Below are positions 10,101 through 22,100 of a DNA stretch of 64,000 bases, piece by piece (positions within the stretch are counted from its first letter, which is position 1; the number at the start of each line of letters is the position of its first letter). Origin of the DNA: Dendrolimus kikuchii (lineage: Eukaryota > Arthropoda > Insecta > Lepidoptera > Lasiocampidae); contig CM034412.1 in the NCBI GenBank assembly GCA_019925095.2, forward strand, positions 3,472,001-3,536,000, in the 5' to 3' direction. The notes below the pieces were generated by a model, which worked only from the letters and a program-made list of their open reading frames with translations, did not search any database and was not told the origin of the DNA. Both the position numbers and the translations under genes were made by a program.

Positions 10101-13100
10101 TTTGTGTCGATAAATAAAAGTTTTCTTTCTTTCTTTCTTATTATTCCGAAGCTGCCTAAAAAGCAGACGACCCACGTAACGGAAAGTGATTAACGTTGCC
10201 TACAGATGTTTGCAACGCCAGGAAGCGAAGCCAACTCATTGCGAGCCTTTAGGATGGAAGAGGAGAAAAGGGATAGAGAGGTCAGACACGAGGAATGGAA
10301 TAGCGGATCTTCTAGGGGCGCGTTCCTTTAGTATCTCACAACGCCCAAAACGCTCCGTCTGCCTTTTTACTAGGCGACCACGATCGTTATGGTCGCGGCG
10401 AAAACGTCACTAATGACGTTATGATTTTCGTTCACGCAGCGCTCACAACGACCCATGTCACGAATAACCGTTCCACTTTGTTTTGCCGACTGGCGGAGTC
10501 CGGTGTTAAACGAGTACTGGTGCGAATGATATGTTAAAATATACGTGTCGATTTAAACTGCTGACGTGGCAATGTACGGCTGTTGCTAGCCCGTACAGCG
10601 ATGATAGTAAGTAGCATATGGATATCCATCGTCTCTGTCCACCCCAGTGGGAAACACGCATGGCAATATGTGTATGTATATTAAATCTATACTATTAGTA
10701 TTATAAATGCAAAAGTTTCGATGGTTGTTTGTCGCTCAATCACGCCAGAACGGCTCAACCCGTCTAGATAAAATTTGGCGCAGCGATAGATTATAGTTTG
10801 GAATAGCACATAGGCTACTTTGTATTGTGGGATAATATTATTGCGAGCGAAGCTGCGGGCAAAAGCAAGTACAAACATATATAGATGATTTAAGACAGAT
10901 GGCGCACTTTAACCTTTTTCAAGCTGTTCTCCAATGGACCATCTCGGGTCGTAAGAAGGAGAGCATAGTCTTTAATTTATATGGTTTGTGATTTTCTGCC
11001 CTTCTCCAGGTGGAGAAAGAGGAAGTCTTCCAGCGTGCTATAGAAGAGAAGACACAAGAGGATCTCAGTAAAGTAAATGAAGAAGTTGGCAGTGGGGATA
11101 ATACTAAAGCGATCAATTACAACACCGTCAGACAGAAGGTCGAGGCTCATGCAAGAAAGGTATTGCAGGACATCAGCTCGGCTATGTCTACTAATGTTTT
11201 GAGGTAAGGATAAACCAAGTGTTTAGTATTTTTACGATTAGTATCTGTTCAATATTTACGAATTTTAAAGCACTCACTGTTATCTTGTCGGTTACTTCAA
11301 CCAGACTATTAAATTACGAACTACCTTCATTGTACATAACAGTACCAATTTTAGTAAAAACGGAATCCTTTTTATTATTTCAGGCATTTTTCTCGTAAAC
11401 TACTGGATCTATATAGATGTTTGACAGTTAAAAAATTAATTATTATTACAAGTGACCATTGTTTTTAGTGTACATTACTATGTGGGGTATCGTGAGTTGG
11501 ATCTTGATAAATCATAGCAATATTCCATGCTGACTCTTCGCGATATATCAGCTTCCATCCGTTAAGTAGTTTTTGAGATATGGAGTATTTTAGATGAAAT
11601 GCCTCATTCGTTTAGATTAAATGCCATTTATACGATTCCGTAACTAAATGACCAAAAGAGTGGATGTTTATTACCTCTATGAAATGTTTCGTTAAGCTTG
11701 CTTGGAGCGGTTATGGCGTGCAGATGCAGCGGGCCTGCCGCTTGTCTGGGGCGAAGTATAGTTATAGGGCAGTTTTTATTTATTATGAACAGATCAGAAC
11801 TTTTTACAAGCTTTTATTTAACTTGTAATGGATGTACCTATGTATGTATGTATGTAAGTTCGGGTGGAATCTAGTTAAATTGAAAAGTTAAATTTGACCA
11901 ACTTCCCGGTTTCCGATTGAGCTGAAATTTTTCACGCACATGTATATCGCGAGACAATGCAATAATATTGTACCATGGAGCTGATCTGATGACGGAGTCG
12001 GAAGATGGCCATAGGAACTCCTGTACTAAACAAGATAGACCCGTCGTGTTTGGGCTCGTTTTACTTGTCTTGGCTAGCACTTTGCTGCTAAATTATATCT
12101 AGGATCTCAAAAGCTTGTATTTAAAAACCTTTTTAAAAAAGCTTATTTTATATAGGTTAGAAGGCTAAGGCGCAGTGAAGCGAAGCGGAGCAAAATTCAC
12201 GTTATATCTCAAATAATAAATAAAATTGCCTCATGTCTATACCACACCCATTGTCTACATACTACTACACCGTAACAAAGTAGATTTTAATATAAGTATT
12301 ACTTATTTGTTATTTAATTTTAGACTAGTGGCGTGGGTGTGCCACAAGGCCGTGGTGCGTGTGGCGGGCGGCGGGTGCGGCACGCGAGCGGCTTGCGTCG
12401 AGCGGTTGAGGCGTGCGAACGCGGCGGGCCTGCCGCTCATCTTCGTGCCGCTCCACCGCAGCCACTTCGACTATATCCTGGTTACTTTTACGCTCTATCT
12501 GACGGGATTACGACCGCCTTTAGTCGCCGCTGGTGATAATATGAGGATACCGTTCTTTGGGTGAGCTTTCTTTCGTAAGAACAGTTTTTATTGTCATACC
12601 TATATCGCCTTAATATATAAAGACAATATACATTTTATTCGTCATTGACTTGAACTGGACATTCTGGCTACGTACCATTAGGGACTACTCCCAACGACCA
12701 CGGTCACGACTGCGATTTTTCCCGTTCCACTTGCTTCTTGCCGGCGTTACAATCGTAAACCCAAGTGAAACGGTTATGCGACCCACCTCTTGACATGGGT
12801 CGTTGTGAGCGTTGTGTGATCGAAAACGATGACGTCATTAGTGACGCTTTAGCCACGACCACAACGACCGCGGTCGCCTTGTGGAACGGCTAACGGAGCA
12901 TTTTGGGCGTTGTGAGCTACTAATAGAACGCGCTGTCTGATAATATTGTATTCTTTTGACATTATGTGGATTAATTTTTGTTTCTAAACGACGTAAGTAA
13001 ACTAGCCTTAAGTTTCAACTTTGTATGCCATTAGATGGCGACACATACCTTTAATATAGGATGCCTTAAAAGATTTATTTGTCGAGAAAGTATTGTAGCT

Positions 13101-16100
13101 TTCCGGCTGTGAAATTCATTGCCCGAACGTAAAACAGGCAAAGTCTCTCCCCATTTAAAAATATGGTACGAGAATATTATTTCACACTATAATGAATATT
13201 TAATTTTAATACCTAATTGCATGTAAATTTATTTATTGGTATATATACTAATATTATGTATAATTGCGTATGTCTTTGAAGACCACTGGCCATAAAAATG
13301 GCCCGGACTTTTGGAGGGCTTGCGTGTGGCCATGGGAAGGCCAACACGTAGACGCCCCTTGACACAAGTTTAATCTAAATGTGGCGTGACACTGACCGGT
13401 GATTGTCCCTGTCTACACCATATGTAATGCACCCAAGGACAAGCCCCGGCCAGTGTAGGACTATTACTATTATTAATATTGTATAGCTATTGATGTTGCT
13501 ATACACATATTAATAATGTATATATTAGTATATATAATATTAATATGTGTTATTGTTTATTTATTTTAGTTATATTGTGCAATATTTATACACCTATTTA
13601 TATATACTAATATATACATCTTTAATATATGTATAGCAACAATAATAGCTATACTATACTAATAATAGTACATACATACATAACTTCACGCCAGTTCCAT
13701 TGCGGGTTAGGCACGAACAACAGAGCGCCATTTAGGCTTATTCTTACACACCTCACTGGCTTCTTTGACATTCATAACTCTTGTCATGCACGCTCGTCTG
13801 TTCTTAAGGCTCCTGACATCACTTTCTGTTAGCACACTAATAATAGTAATAATATAAAGCATACTATATTAATATTATATATAATAATAATTAAATTTAC
13901 ATGCAATTAAGTATTAAATATAAATATTTATTATAGAGTGACTGTTTATTTGTAAACTCTTACGATTTTGAGAATGAACTGATATACACGAAATCTGTGA
14001 TATATCTGTTTCGATAACACACCGTTTCGACAATGGCGACAAGTATTGGCCACTTTTCATTCGGTTAGTAATTACAGTGTAAACTCTAAATTACGACATT
14101 GAAGGGTTTGTGCATTTTATGGCGTTATAGAGAGTTGTCGTTAAATGGAGAGAAGTTTGGTAGTTTTATCTGTCGTCTTTTGCTGCACCAGTAATTTTGT
14201 TGTTTTTTTTATTTATTTTATTCATATTTTGCGATATTGAGGCATCTTGGTGATAAAGGAAGTACTTAGAAATTTCGGTATATCGCAACTTCTTAGAAAT
14301 TTCGGTATGTATGATGCCGATAGTCGAGTTTATTACGGGCTAGGATAATAAAGCGATAAAAGAACGTACACTGCTGCGCAGCTTTTACTAATTTTGGCAA
14401 CGTAAAAGGTACTTTTTATTATTTAAATGTTGTCGTTACTGAGAGTGGGTGTAATGCTATATAGAGTGTATCATTGTATCGAAGACAAGCTTTTTTTTTT
14501 TAAGGCGGGGGATATGCTATTTACGCACAATACTGGGTCCTTTGCAAGGGATTGGACCATAGTTGATCATGAAGGCTTTCCCCTTTGATAAGGGGCAATT
14601 CGAACACTAATCAAGCCAGCTTGTGTGGAGACTCAGAGAAGTTGCACGGGCAACACCCACTACCCACTAAAACCACCCTCCTCCCATGTGCCCCGCGCTT
14701 TTTTATGAAGGAAAGGCTGAGACTTAGAACGTAGTTACGCCCTGTCCGATCCAGCGCAAAAAGTGCCTGAATTTGCCCCGGGAATCAGAACACATTCACT
14801 TCGTCAGCGGGGGTGATGAATCCTTTGCTCCCATGATAGCTAAAGGCCCCCCGAAGCATCGAAGACAAGCTAAACCAACCAAAGCCAAGTGATTTAGACG
14901 CTTAAGGGAGTTTGTCGTTAAATCGAGTGACGTTACATGGAGTTTACGCTGTAATTGTTTTTATATGAAAATTTCAGTTGGTTCTTGCGTGGCTGCGGCG
15001 CCTTCTACATCAGGCGAAGAGTCGATGGCTCCGAATATAATTCTGATCCAATCTATAAAGTGGCTTTAAGGTAATAATATTCACATATATATTTATTATA
15101 GAAATATTTATTATAGGTATATTTTTACTAGCTTACGATTGAATACCGTCATTGAAGGTATTATAAATTAAAATATAACTCTTAACTATACTGTGGAGCT
15201 ATAGAGCTGCCTTTTTCAATTTTTAAATTAGATTAAAATTGGAATCTGAGATTCGATCAGTTTTTTTTTTCACTTTCAAGCATAATTGTTGTAACTTGGG
15301 TTGATTTTGGGCTGCTGATCATTTTACTAGTAAAATTACAATTCGTAAAGACTTGTTACATAAAAAACTCCTGAATAAACGTATCGAAATTTTTTTTTCT
15401 TCGGATATTATGCAACATTTTATCCGTGCAGGAACGGAGAAAGAATACAATTTCCTGCGTTGGGGCGGCCTGTCGTAAGAGGTGACTTAACAACCCACAG
15501 CCAGGTGGTAGGGCATTTGCCCGACTGGATGGCTACCACCCCTGGTCTAAAGTATGTCGCCATAACAACCTTGAGTTGTGTTCCGGCATTAGTGACCAGG
15601 TTCCAGTTTCCCTTAAGAGAGCAGCAGCGCATTTGCAGCAACTTGGTGTTGCAAATGTCCATAGGCGATGGTAACCTCTTTCCATCAAGTGGGCCGTCTG
15701 CCTGTCTGCTGATCTCCTGCAATAAAAAAATAACATTCTAATGCTTATAAAATTTGGAATCCTTTGCAATGCTTATATAATAATAATGAACTCGACTGTA
15801 CTGTTGCATTCCGGTCGACGAAGTTGTTTTCTTACTCTTTCTTTCCAGATCTTATATCCTGAACAGTTTGGCTGCAAACAACAACCTCGAGTTCTTCATA
15901 GAGGGGGGGCGCACGAGGACCGGGAAACCACAACCGCCCAAAGGTGAGTTCACATTTCACCCTGTACTTACATACTGTATACACTAGAGATGCCACGAAT
16001 ACCCGGCTGTTATTCGGTTTACTATTCGGCCGAATACCAAAGACAAAACGGTGAAAAAAAAAATCGCACATATTGTTCATAATTATACATATTTCCATTA

Positions 16101-19100
16101 AAAATTGATAGTAACAGCGATTTTAATTAATATTTTATTTTAATATTTTGTTTCGATCGGTTTTTAAAAGGTTAGAATCGAATAAAAGAACATTTAAAAT
16201 CGCGCTTAAAACCGTTAAAACGTGTCTTTTTTTATGTGTACTGTAACGGCTAGCGGTTAACGAGCTGACCGAGATCTTCAGTAAGAGACTGGGTTCAAGA
16301 AATATACAGTTTATATTATAAACAAAGAGACTTTTACAAACGTGTGTTCAGTGCGCGGCCCGATACAATTCTGATCTCGATTGTTTTGCGAGGCGTTCTA
16401 TCGTTTCATTCATAAATATTATATTTCTTAATATAAATGACGACTAAAGAGGCTAGTCGTTACAGTACCTATCATTCGCAAGAATCATTATATTAATACG
16501 TGAAGCAAGAACTTTGTACTACTAAATAAATATCAACGCAGACGGAAGTCACGGGCACAGCTAGTATTTTATAAACGTAACATTTATTAAAATGTCGACA
16601 GTACTGTTGTACTTGTACTCGTGCAAGCAAAAGTCGACTTTAAGGTGACGTACATTTTCATTCCGTGAGTGTACATACAATGTATAAAGGTGAATTTTTG
16701 AAGTGGACCTTCAGGGGCATATCCTAAACAATGTTAGATAGCGAAAAACACTCAAAAGGGTTTCGAGGTCGATTTTGACGAAACCTAAAATTGTCATATA
16801 TCAGATCAGATTTTTGAAAAATCAATTATTCTTGTCGGGAATTGAATTGGCTGATTTTGAAAAATAAACACATCATTATATTAATACTTGAAGGAAAAAC
16901 ACAGGAAAAACTTTGTACCCCTTTTTACGAAAATTGCACGGACGGAAGAGTATGAAATTTCGCACACTTATAGTTTATATAGAGTAGCAGTGCAGAATGC
17001 TAATATTTTTTTATAAATTATGCATAAAATACATTAAATTGTAGTGGAACACTTACAAGCCAATAGATGGCGCTGTGCAATAATTGATGTCACAAACGTT
17101 TCCCGAAACACAAAGAATATATATAAAATTTCAACTAACAGAAGGGTCTAGGCCTGCGAGGAACAGCATTAGCCTTGCTGGAAGATCATCCTTTAAGACG
17201 GAGGAGCATTCCATCTCGCTCCTCCACCCTATCGGGGCTCACTCTTCAAAATCTAAAAAAAAAAATCATTACACACACTCCCGTGTATTTGACATATATA
17301 CTCTTTTGTTTATTGTTAAAGTCAAATGAACAGTGTAGCCTTGGCGAAATCTGTGATTATAGAAGTAGTAGTCATTTGACAACAGAATGTTCGAACTTAT
17401 AATTTAAATTAATCATGGTCGAATTTCGACCACTGGGCGACCACTAGTGTAAGAAAATACATCACAAATGATTGCTTCAATACTAACCTGTTACGCGCGA
17501 ATTGCACATACCTCACGCCGAACGTTCGGCAGCCGAATATTCGGTATTCGGCCAAACCACTATTCGTGGCATCTCTACTATACACATTGTGTATGTGTCA
17601 TGATGTTCAGAGGTTTACTTGTAGCATTGTAACTTTTGTTTTGTTATCGCTTACACGGATGCAGTGTTTGTTATGGGTATGTAATGTATATAGATGTCGC
17701 TAGATTTTCGCGGTCTGTTTTGTGCAAATGTTTATAGTAGATTGTTAAGCGCGATGTGAACGTGACCTATTTAGGCACGAGATGGTTTGGCGCATGAGCG
17801 TAGCGAGAGCGCCAATAGTTCCGAAAGCCTAAATAGGCCTTTCACCCGAGGTTAACACTCGTGATTTTCATTTTGAATATGAGGAAAGTAAATAAAAGCT
17901 GATTAGTTAAATACACAACAACTACTCTAATGAAATTAGGCTTTAAATCCACACTATACCCTTTCCAAGCATTTATTTTATTTTTGACAGCTTGATGACG
18001 GATCAATTAGTGATGTCCTAATGTGTTACCTTACCGACTCGATATGTTATAAAAATCGACTTCATTTATAAATAAGTTTTAATCAATTTAACTTATCTAT
18101 ATATTGTTACTAAAAAATACTATATCGTGTAATAAGCATACCCCCATATTTCAATTAACATTTTTATCCGTGAAGGAACGGAGAAAGAATACAACAACTT
18201 CTTGCGTTGGGGAGGCCTGTCGTAAGAGGCGACAAAACAACCCACAGCCAGGTGGTAGCGCATTTGCCCGTTTGGATGCCTACCACCCCTGGTCTACAGT
18301 ATGTCGCCATAACAACCTTGGGCTGTGTTCCGGCATAAGTGGCCAGGTTCGTCTTCCTTAAGAGAGCAGCAGCGCATTTGTAGCACCTTCAGTGTTGCAA
18401 ATGTCTATAGGCGATGGTAACCGCTTGCCATCAAGTGGGCCGTCTGCCTGTCTGCTGAACTCCTGCAATAAAAAAAAAACATATATTAAATAAGCCATTT
18501 TTGTAATAAAGTAAAAAAATATAATAAAGTAGAACATTTTTTATTATCAAACCTGTAGGATCCTTGATTCAAAACCAAAAAAAAATTTTTCGTGATTTAT
18601 TTCATCCCTTGATGTGGATGGAGATGCCTTGATATGCACCAGGTGAGCACGCGCGTGCGCTACCTTGATGAGCGACTTTCGGACTGATGGTAAAATCGCG
18701 CGAGTTCACCTAAGTGCTCAGTCGGAAATATGTACGTACTTGCTTCGTACAAAACCGATTACTTTCGATTCATTTACGTATAGTGTCGATGGTTTAATAG
18801 TCTGTGCGTTATGTGACTCACAGAACGTCCTATTACGTCACCTACAAAAATAAAGTACGACAACTTAACAGACGTGCAAACGTCAAAAGTAAAATAAACG
18901 CTTGGATCGATATAAATCTGATGAGCTAAATTAATATGTCACATATGAAACGTCAAGTAAATTTCTTTTTCTGTGGCCATGTACATTTACGTATAGTGTC
19001 GATGGTTTAATAGTCTGTGCGGTAAATGGCTCACAGAACATCACTATTACGTCACCCACAACAATAAAGTCGTTTTTAGCGGGAACTTAAAGGAGATGTT

Positions 19101-22100
19101 GTGCTGTGCAGTTTTAATTTCTAAAAATGTGTAAAATTACTCTAAAATGAACAACAGTTGTAGGATATTGATAGTTTTTGAGTAGTAATTATGTGTTTTG
19201 TGAGAAATATGAACTGTAAAGTCAAATGTGGCCTTTTGAGTTGTCACAAGAACTCCGTTGAATGGCACTAGCTGATAACCTACAGTTCAGCTGTGCTACA
19301 CATAGGTTTAAGAAAATGAAGAAACTACATTGAATCTAAGATCTGGTTTAAAGGCCTAGCTGCCAAGCCATAAAATCAAAAAAAAAAGTACGACAACTTA
19401 ATAGACGTGCAAACGTCAAAAGTAAAAGAAACGCTTGGAAACAATATAAATCTGATGAGCTAAATTAATATGTCACATATGAAACGTCAAGTAAATTTCT
19501 TTTTCTGTGGCCATGTACATTTACGTATAGTGTCGATGGTTTAATAGTCTGTGCGGTAAATGGCTCACAGAACATCACTATTACGTCACCCACAACAATA
19601 AAGTCGTTTTTAGCGGGAACTTAAAGGAGATGTTGTGCTGTGCAGTTTTAATTTCTAAAAATGTGTAAAATTACTCTAAAATGAACAACAGTTGTAGGAT
19701 ATTGATAGTTTTTGAGTAGTAATTATGTGTTTTGTGAGAAATATGAACTGTAAAGTCAAATGTGGCCTTTTGAGTTGTCACAAGAACTCCGTTGAATGGC
19801 ACTAGCTGATAACCTACAGTTCAGCTGTGCTACACATAGGTTTAAGAAAATGAAGAAACTACATTGAATCTAAGATCTGGTTTAAAGGCCTAGCTGCCAA
19901 GCCATAAAATCAAAAAAAAAAGTACGACAACTTAATAGACGTGCAAACGTCAAAAGTAAAAGAAACGCTTGGAAACAATATAAATCTGATGAGCTAAATT
20001 AATATGTCACATATGCAACGTCAAGTAAATTTCTTTTTCTGTGGCCATGTATATAATGTTAATTTTCTTTTTGGCAATTCTCTTACGGCTAATTGTATGT
20101 ATTGAATTGAAAAACTTGACAGTTTTTCTGACTTAATGTAATATTGCAGTTAGGTATTACGAGTCTAGTAGTATCTCTTTTGACTCTAAAACTAATGCTG
20201 TCAGAATATTTATTAAACATCAATGTATTATCCTTCACAAAGCTGACTATTTAAAAGATATATACACTAGTTAATGTGATTACCTTTAATTTTGGGGAAC
20301 TGGCGTGAAGTTATGTATGTATGTATGTATGTATGTATGTACCTTTAATTTTGTAAAAGTGGCTAGCTAATCAATAGCTATACCGACGGCAAGCTATAAA
20401 GGTCCGTTCAACGTTTGCCCGCTCATGCAGTTTCGCGTAAATTAATAACTACGTTTTAAGGAGCAAATTGCTGTTCTTTATGGTCAATAGTGATGTGCAA
20501 TAAGTCATAAAATTTATCGATGTTTTTTAATAGAACTGTTAAATTCATAAGGGAAGATTATGAATGAGTTGTGAAAGTAGATAATATTCAAGGAGATGAA
20601 TTTATAATTAATGTACACAACAATAGTGTGTTGTTGTGTACATTAATTTGTAACGGGACACCGTATCGACGGATCACCTCTTGAACTAGCTTCTTAGCCA
20701 CCGTTTGAGCCTCTTGGTTAGGCGTGGCGAATACATCATGCCACTTAGTGAAGTAGTCTTGAACTACAACGATGTACTTATTTCCGTCGTCAGTCTCCGG
20801 AAACGGCCCAGCCACTTCAATTGCTATGCGTTCCCATGGTGCCCCCGCATTGTGCCTATAGTTTAAGTTTGCCTCTACTTCTACTCTCTGACCCTTTTAC
20901 TGAAGGACACGCCTCACATCTTCTACACCAGTCTTCAACATCTTCATTAATGCACACCACAACAACAATATGTTGTTGTTGTGTACATTAATTATAGATT
21001 CATCATCATCATTGTTATAACCCATATGTGTGTTATATAGGTTATAACAATGATGGCGCTTAAAACAGCAGTATGGACAAATCTGATTGGATATGGCTTT
21101 TCGTGGCACCTTTTTTCTGTTGCTTTCTGCATGTATTTGTTTCTTGTGTCCAAATAAAGTGGATATATTCAGTCCATTCAAATATATTAGGTAAACATAT
21201 ATCTTAGTTTTACCAAAGCATTTTTAAATTAAACTACTTAAATTAACCGGCAGATAAACAAACATACACATTGTAAATATAAGTAATTTGTAAGTTAAGC
21301 AAACTACTCTTGGGTTATGGGTGATATTCAACGGACCACTCTGGGGTCGATCCCAGACACCCAGACCATAGTAAACAAAGGAAGATCGTTTACGAAACTT
21401 ACCATGCCATGAATCGAAGCCGGAGCCTCTGTTTTGTAGTGAGGTCGGCCCAAAGGCTTAGCCCACTCAAGTACAGAGGCCGTTTTCCGTTTAATTAGCT
21501 ACTATTTATAATTTCAAAAACATTAGCTGCGACTCGCACTTTATTATATTTTTGTCGATGGTAAAATCGCGTATTTAACGACACTATTTTAATGTGTCAA
21601 AGTGGCCATAACAGCTTGCCGCTCGTATAAATTTTAACATTTATAATCGAAACTTGACTGTTTAATTATTTACCTGTTATTATGTAGTATGGCTAAATGT
21701 TTTGCTGATATTTGATTTTAACACAATTAAATTTTATCCTTTTCAATTAATTTGCCTTTAAAAATCCAAAATAGAATAGAATATTCTTTATTGCACACAA
21801 GAAAATAATACACATGAGTTAACAATAATTTCTTATTAAAACATATATTGGCCCTTTTAGCTTTTTTACCAGGGTAAGAAATATATAAAGAGGTAAAGTT
21901 TGCAAATTTGTTCGTAGAAAGTAGTTAATCTCTTGAACTACTGAACCGATTTTGAAAATTCTTTCACCAGTAGAGGTAAGCCAGTAATATGTAATTTGCA
22001 CTTTGACAGCGGGAATCCTTTCGGTGATCATGGACGCGTATTTAGACGGCACAATAGACGACGCGCTTCTCGTCCCGGTCACATTGAACTACGACAAATT

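Larger units (their letters stand above)
7108..11009 (+). other. GPAM intron, repeat-rich
   Basis: The 3.9 kb intron holds an RTE tail (7269-7396), inverted family-A copies, a diverged palindromic repeat, a SINE, Helitron-like elements, an RTE fold-back and a MITE copy. 8970-9300 and 9450-10140 are AT-rich with nothing identified. Confidence 0.85.
12561..14977 (+). other. GPAM intron
   Basis: Holds a MITE, a diverged repeat at 13250-13460, an RTE insertion inside an AT-rich palindromic stretch, and a 366 bp retroposon with a 14 bp duplication. 12950-13240 and 13860-14470 hold nothing identified. Confidence 0.85.
15944..22009 (+). other. Largest GPAM intron (6.1 kb)
   Basis: Holds a MITE scrap (16155-16230), a short solo LTR, a repeat also found near 55330-55605, a family-A copy, the 534 bp tandem array, a 45 bp RTE insertion, the hairpin cluster with integrase and a SINE. 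16565-17725 and 21500-21850 hold nothing I can name. Confidence 0.85.

Noticed and set aside
18771..20048. CRISPR-like or satellite array
   Set aside because: Only three units of hundreds of bases with a retroposon inside; this is a tandem duplication in a eukaryotic intron.
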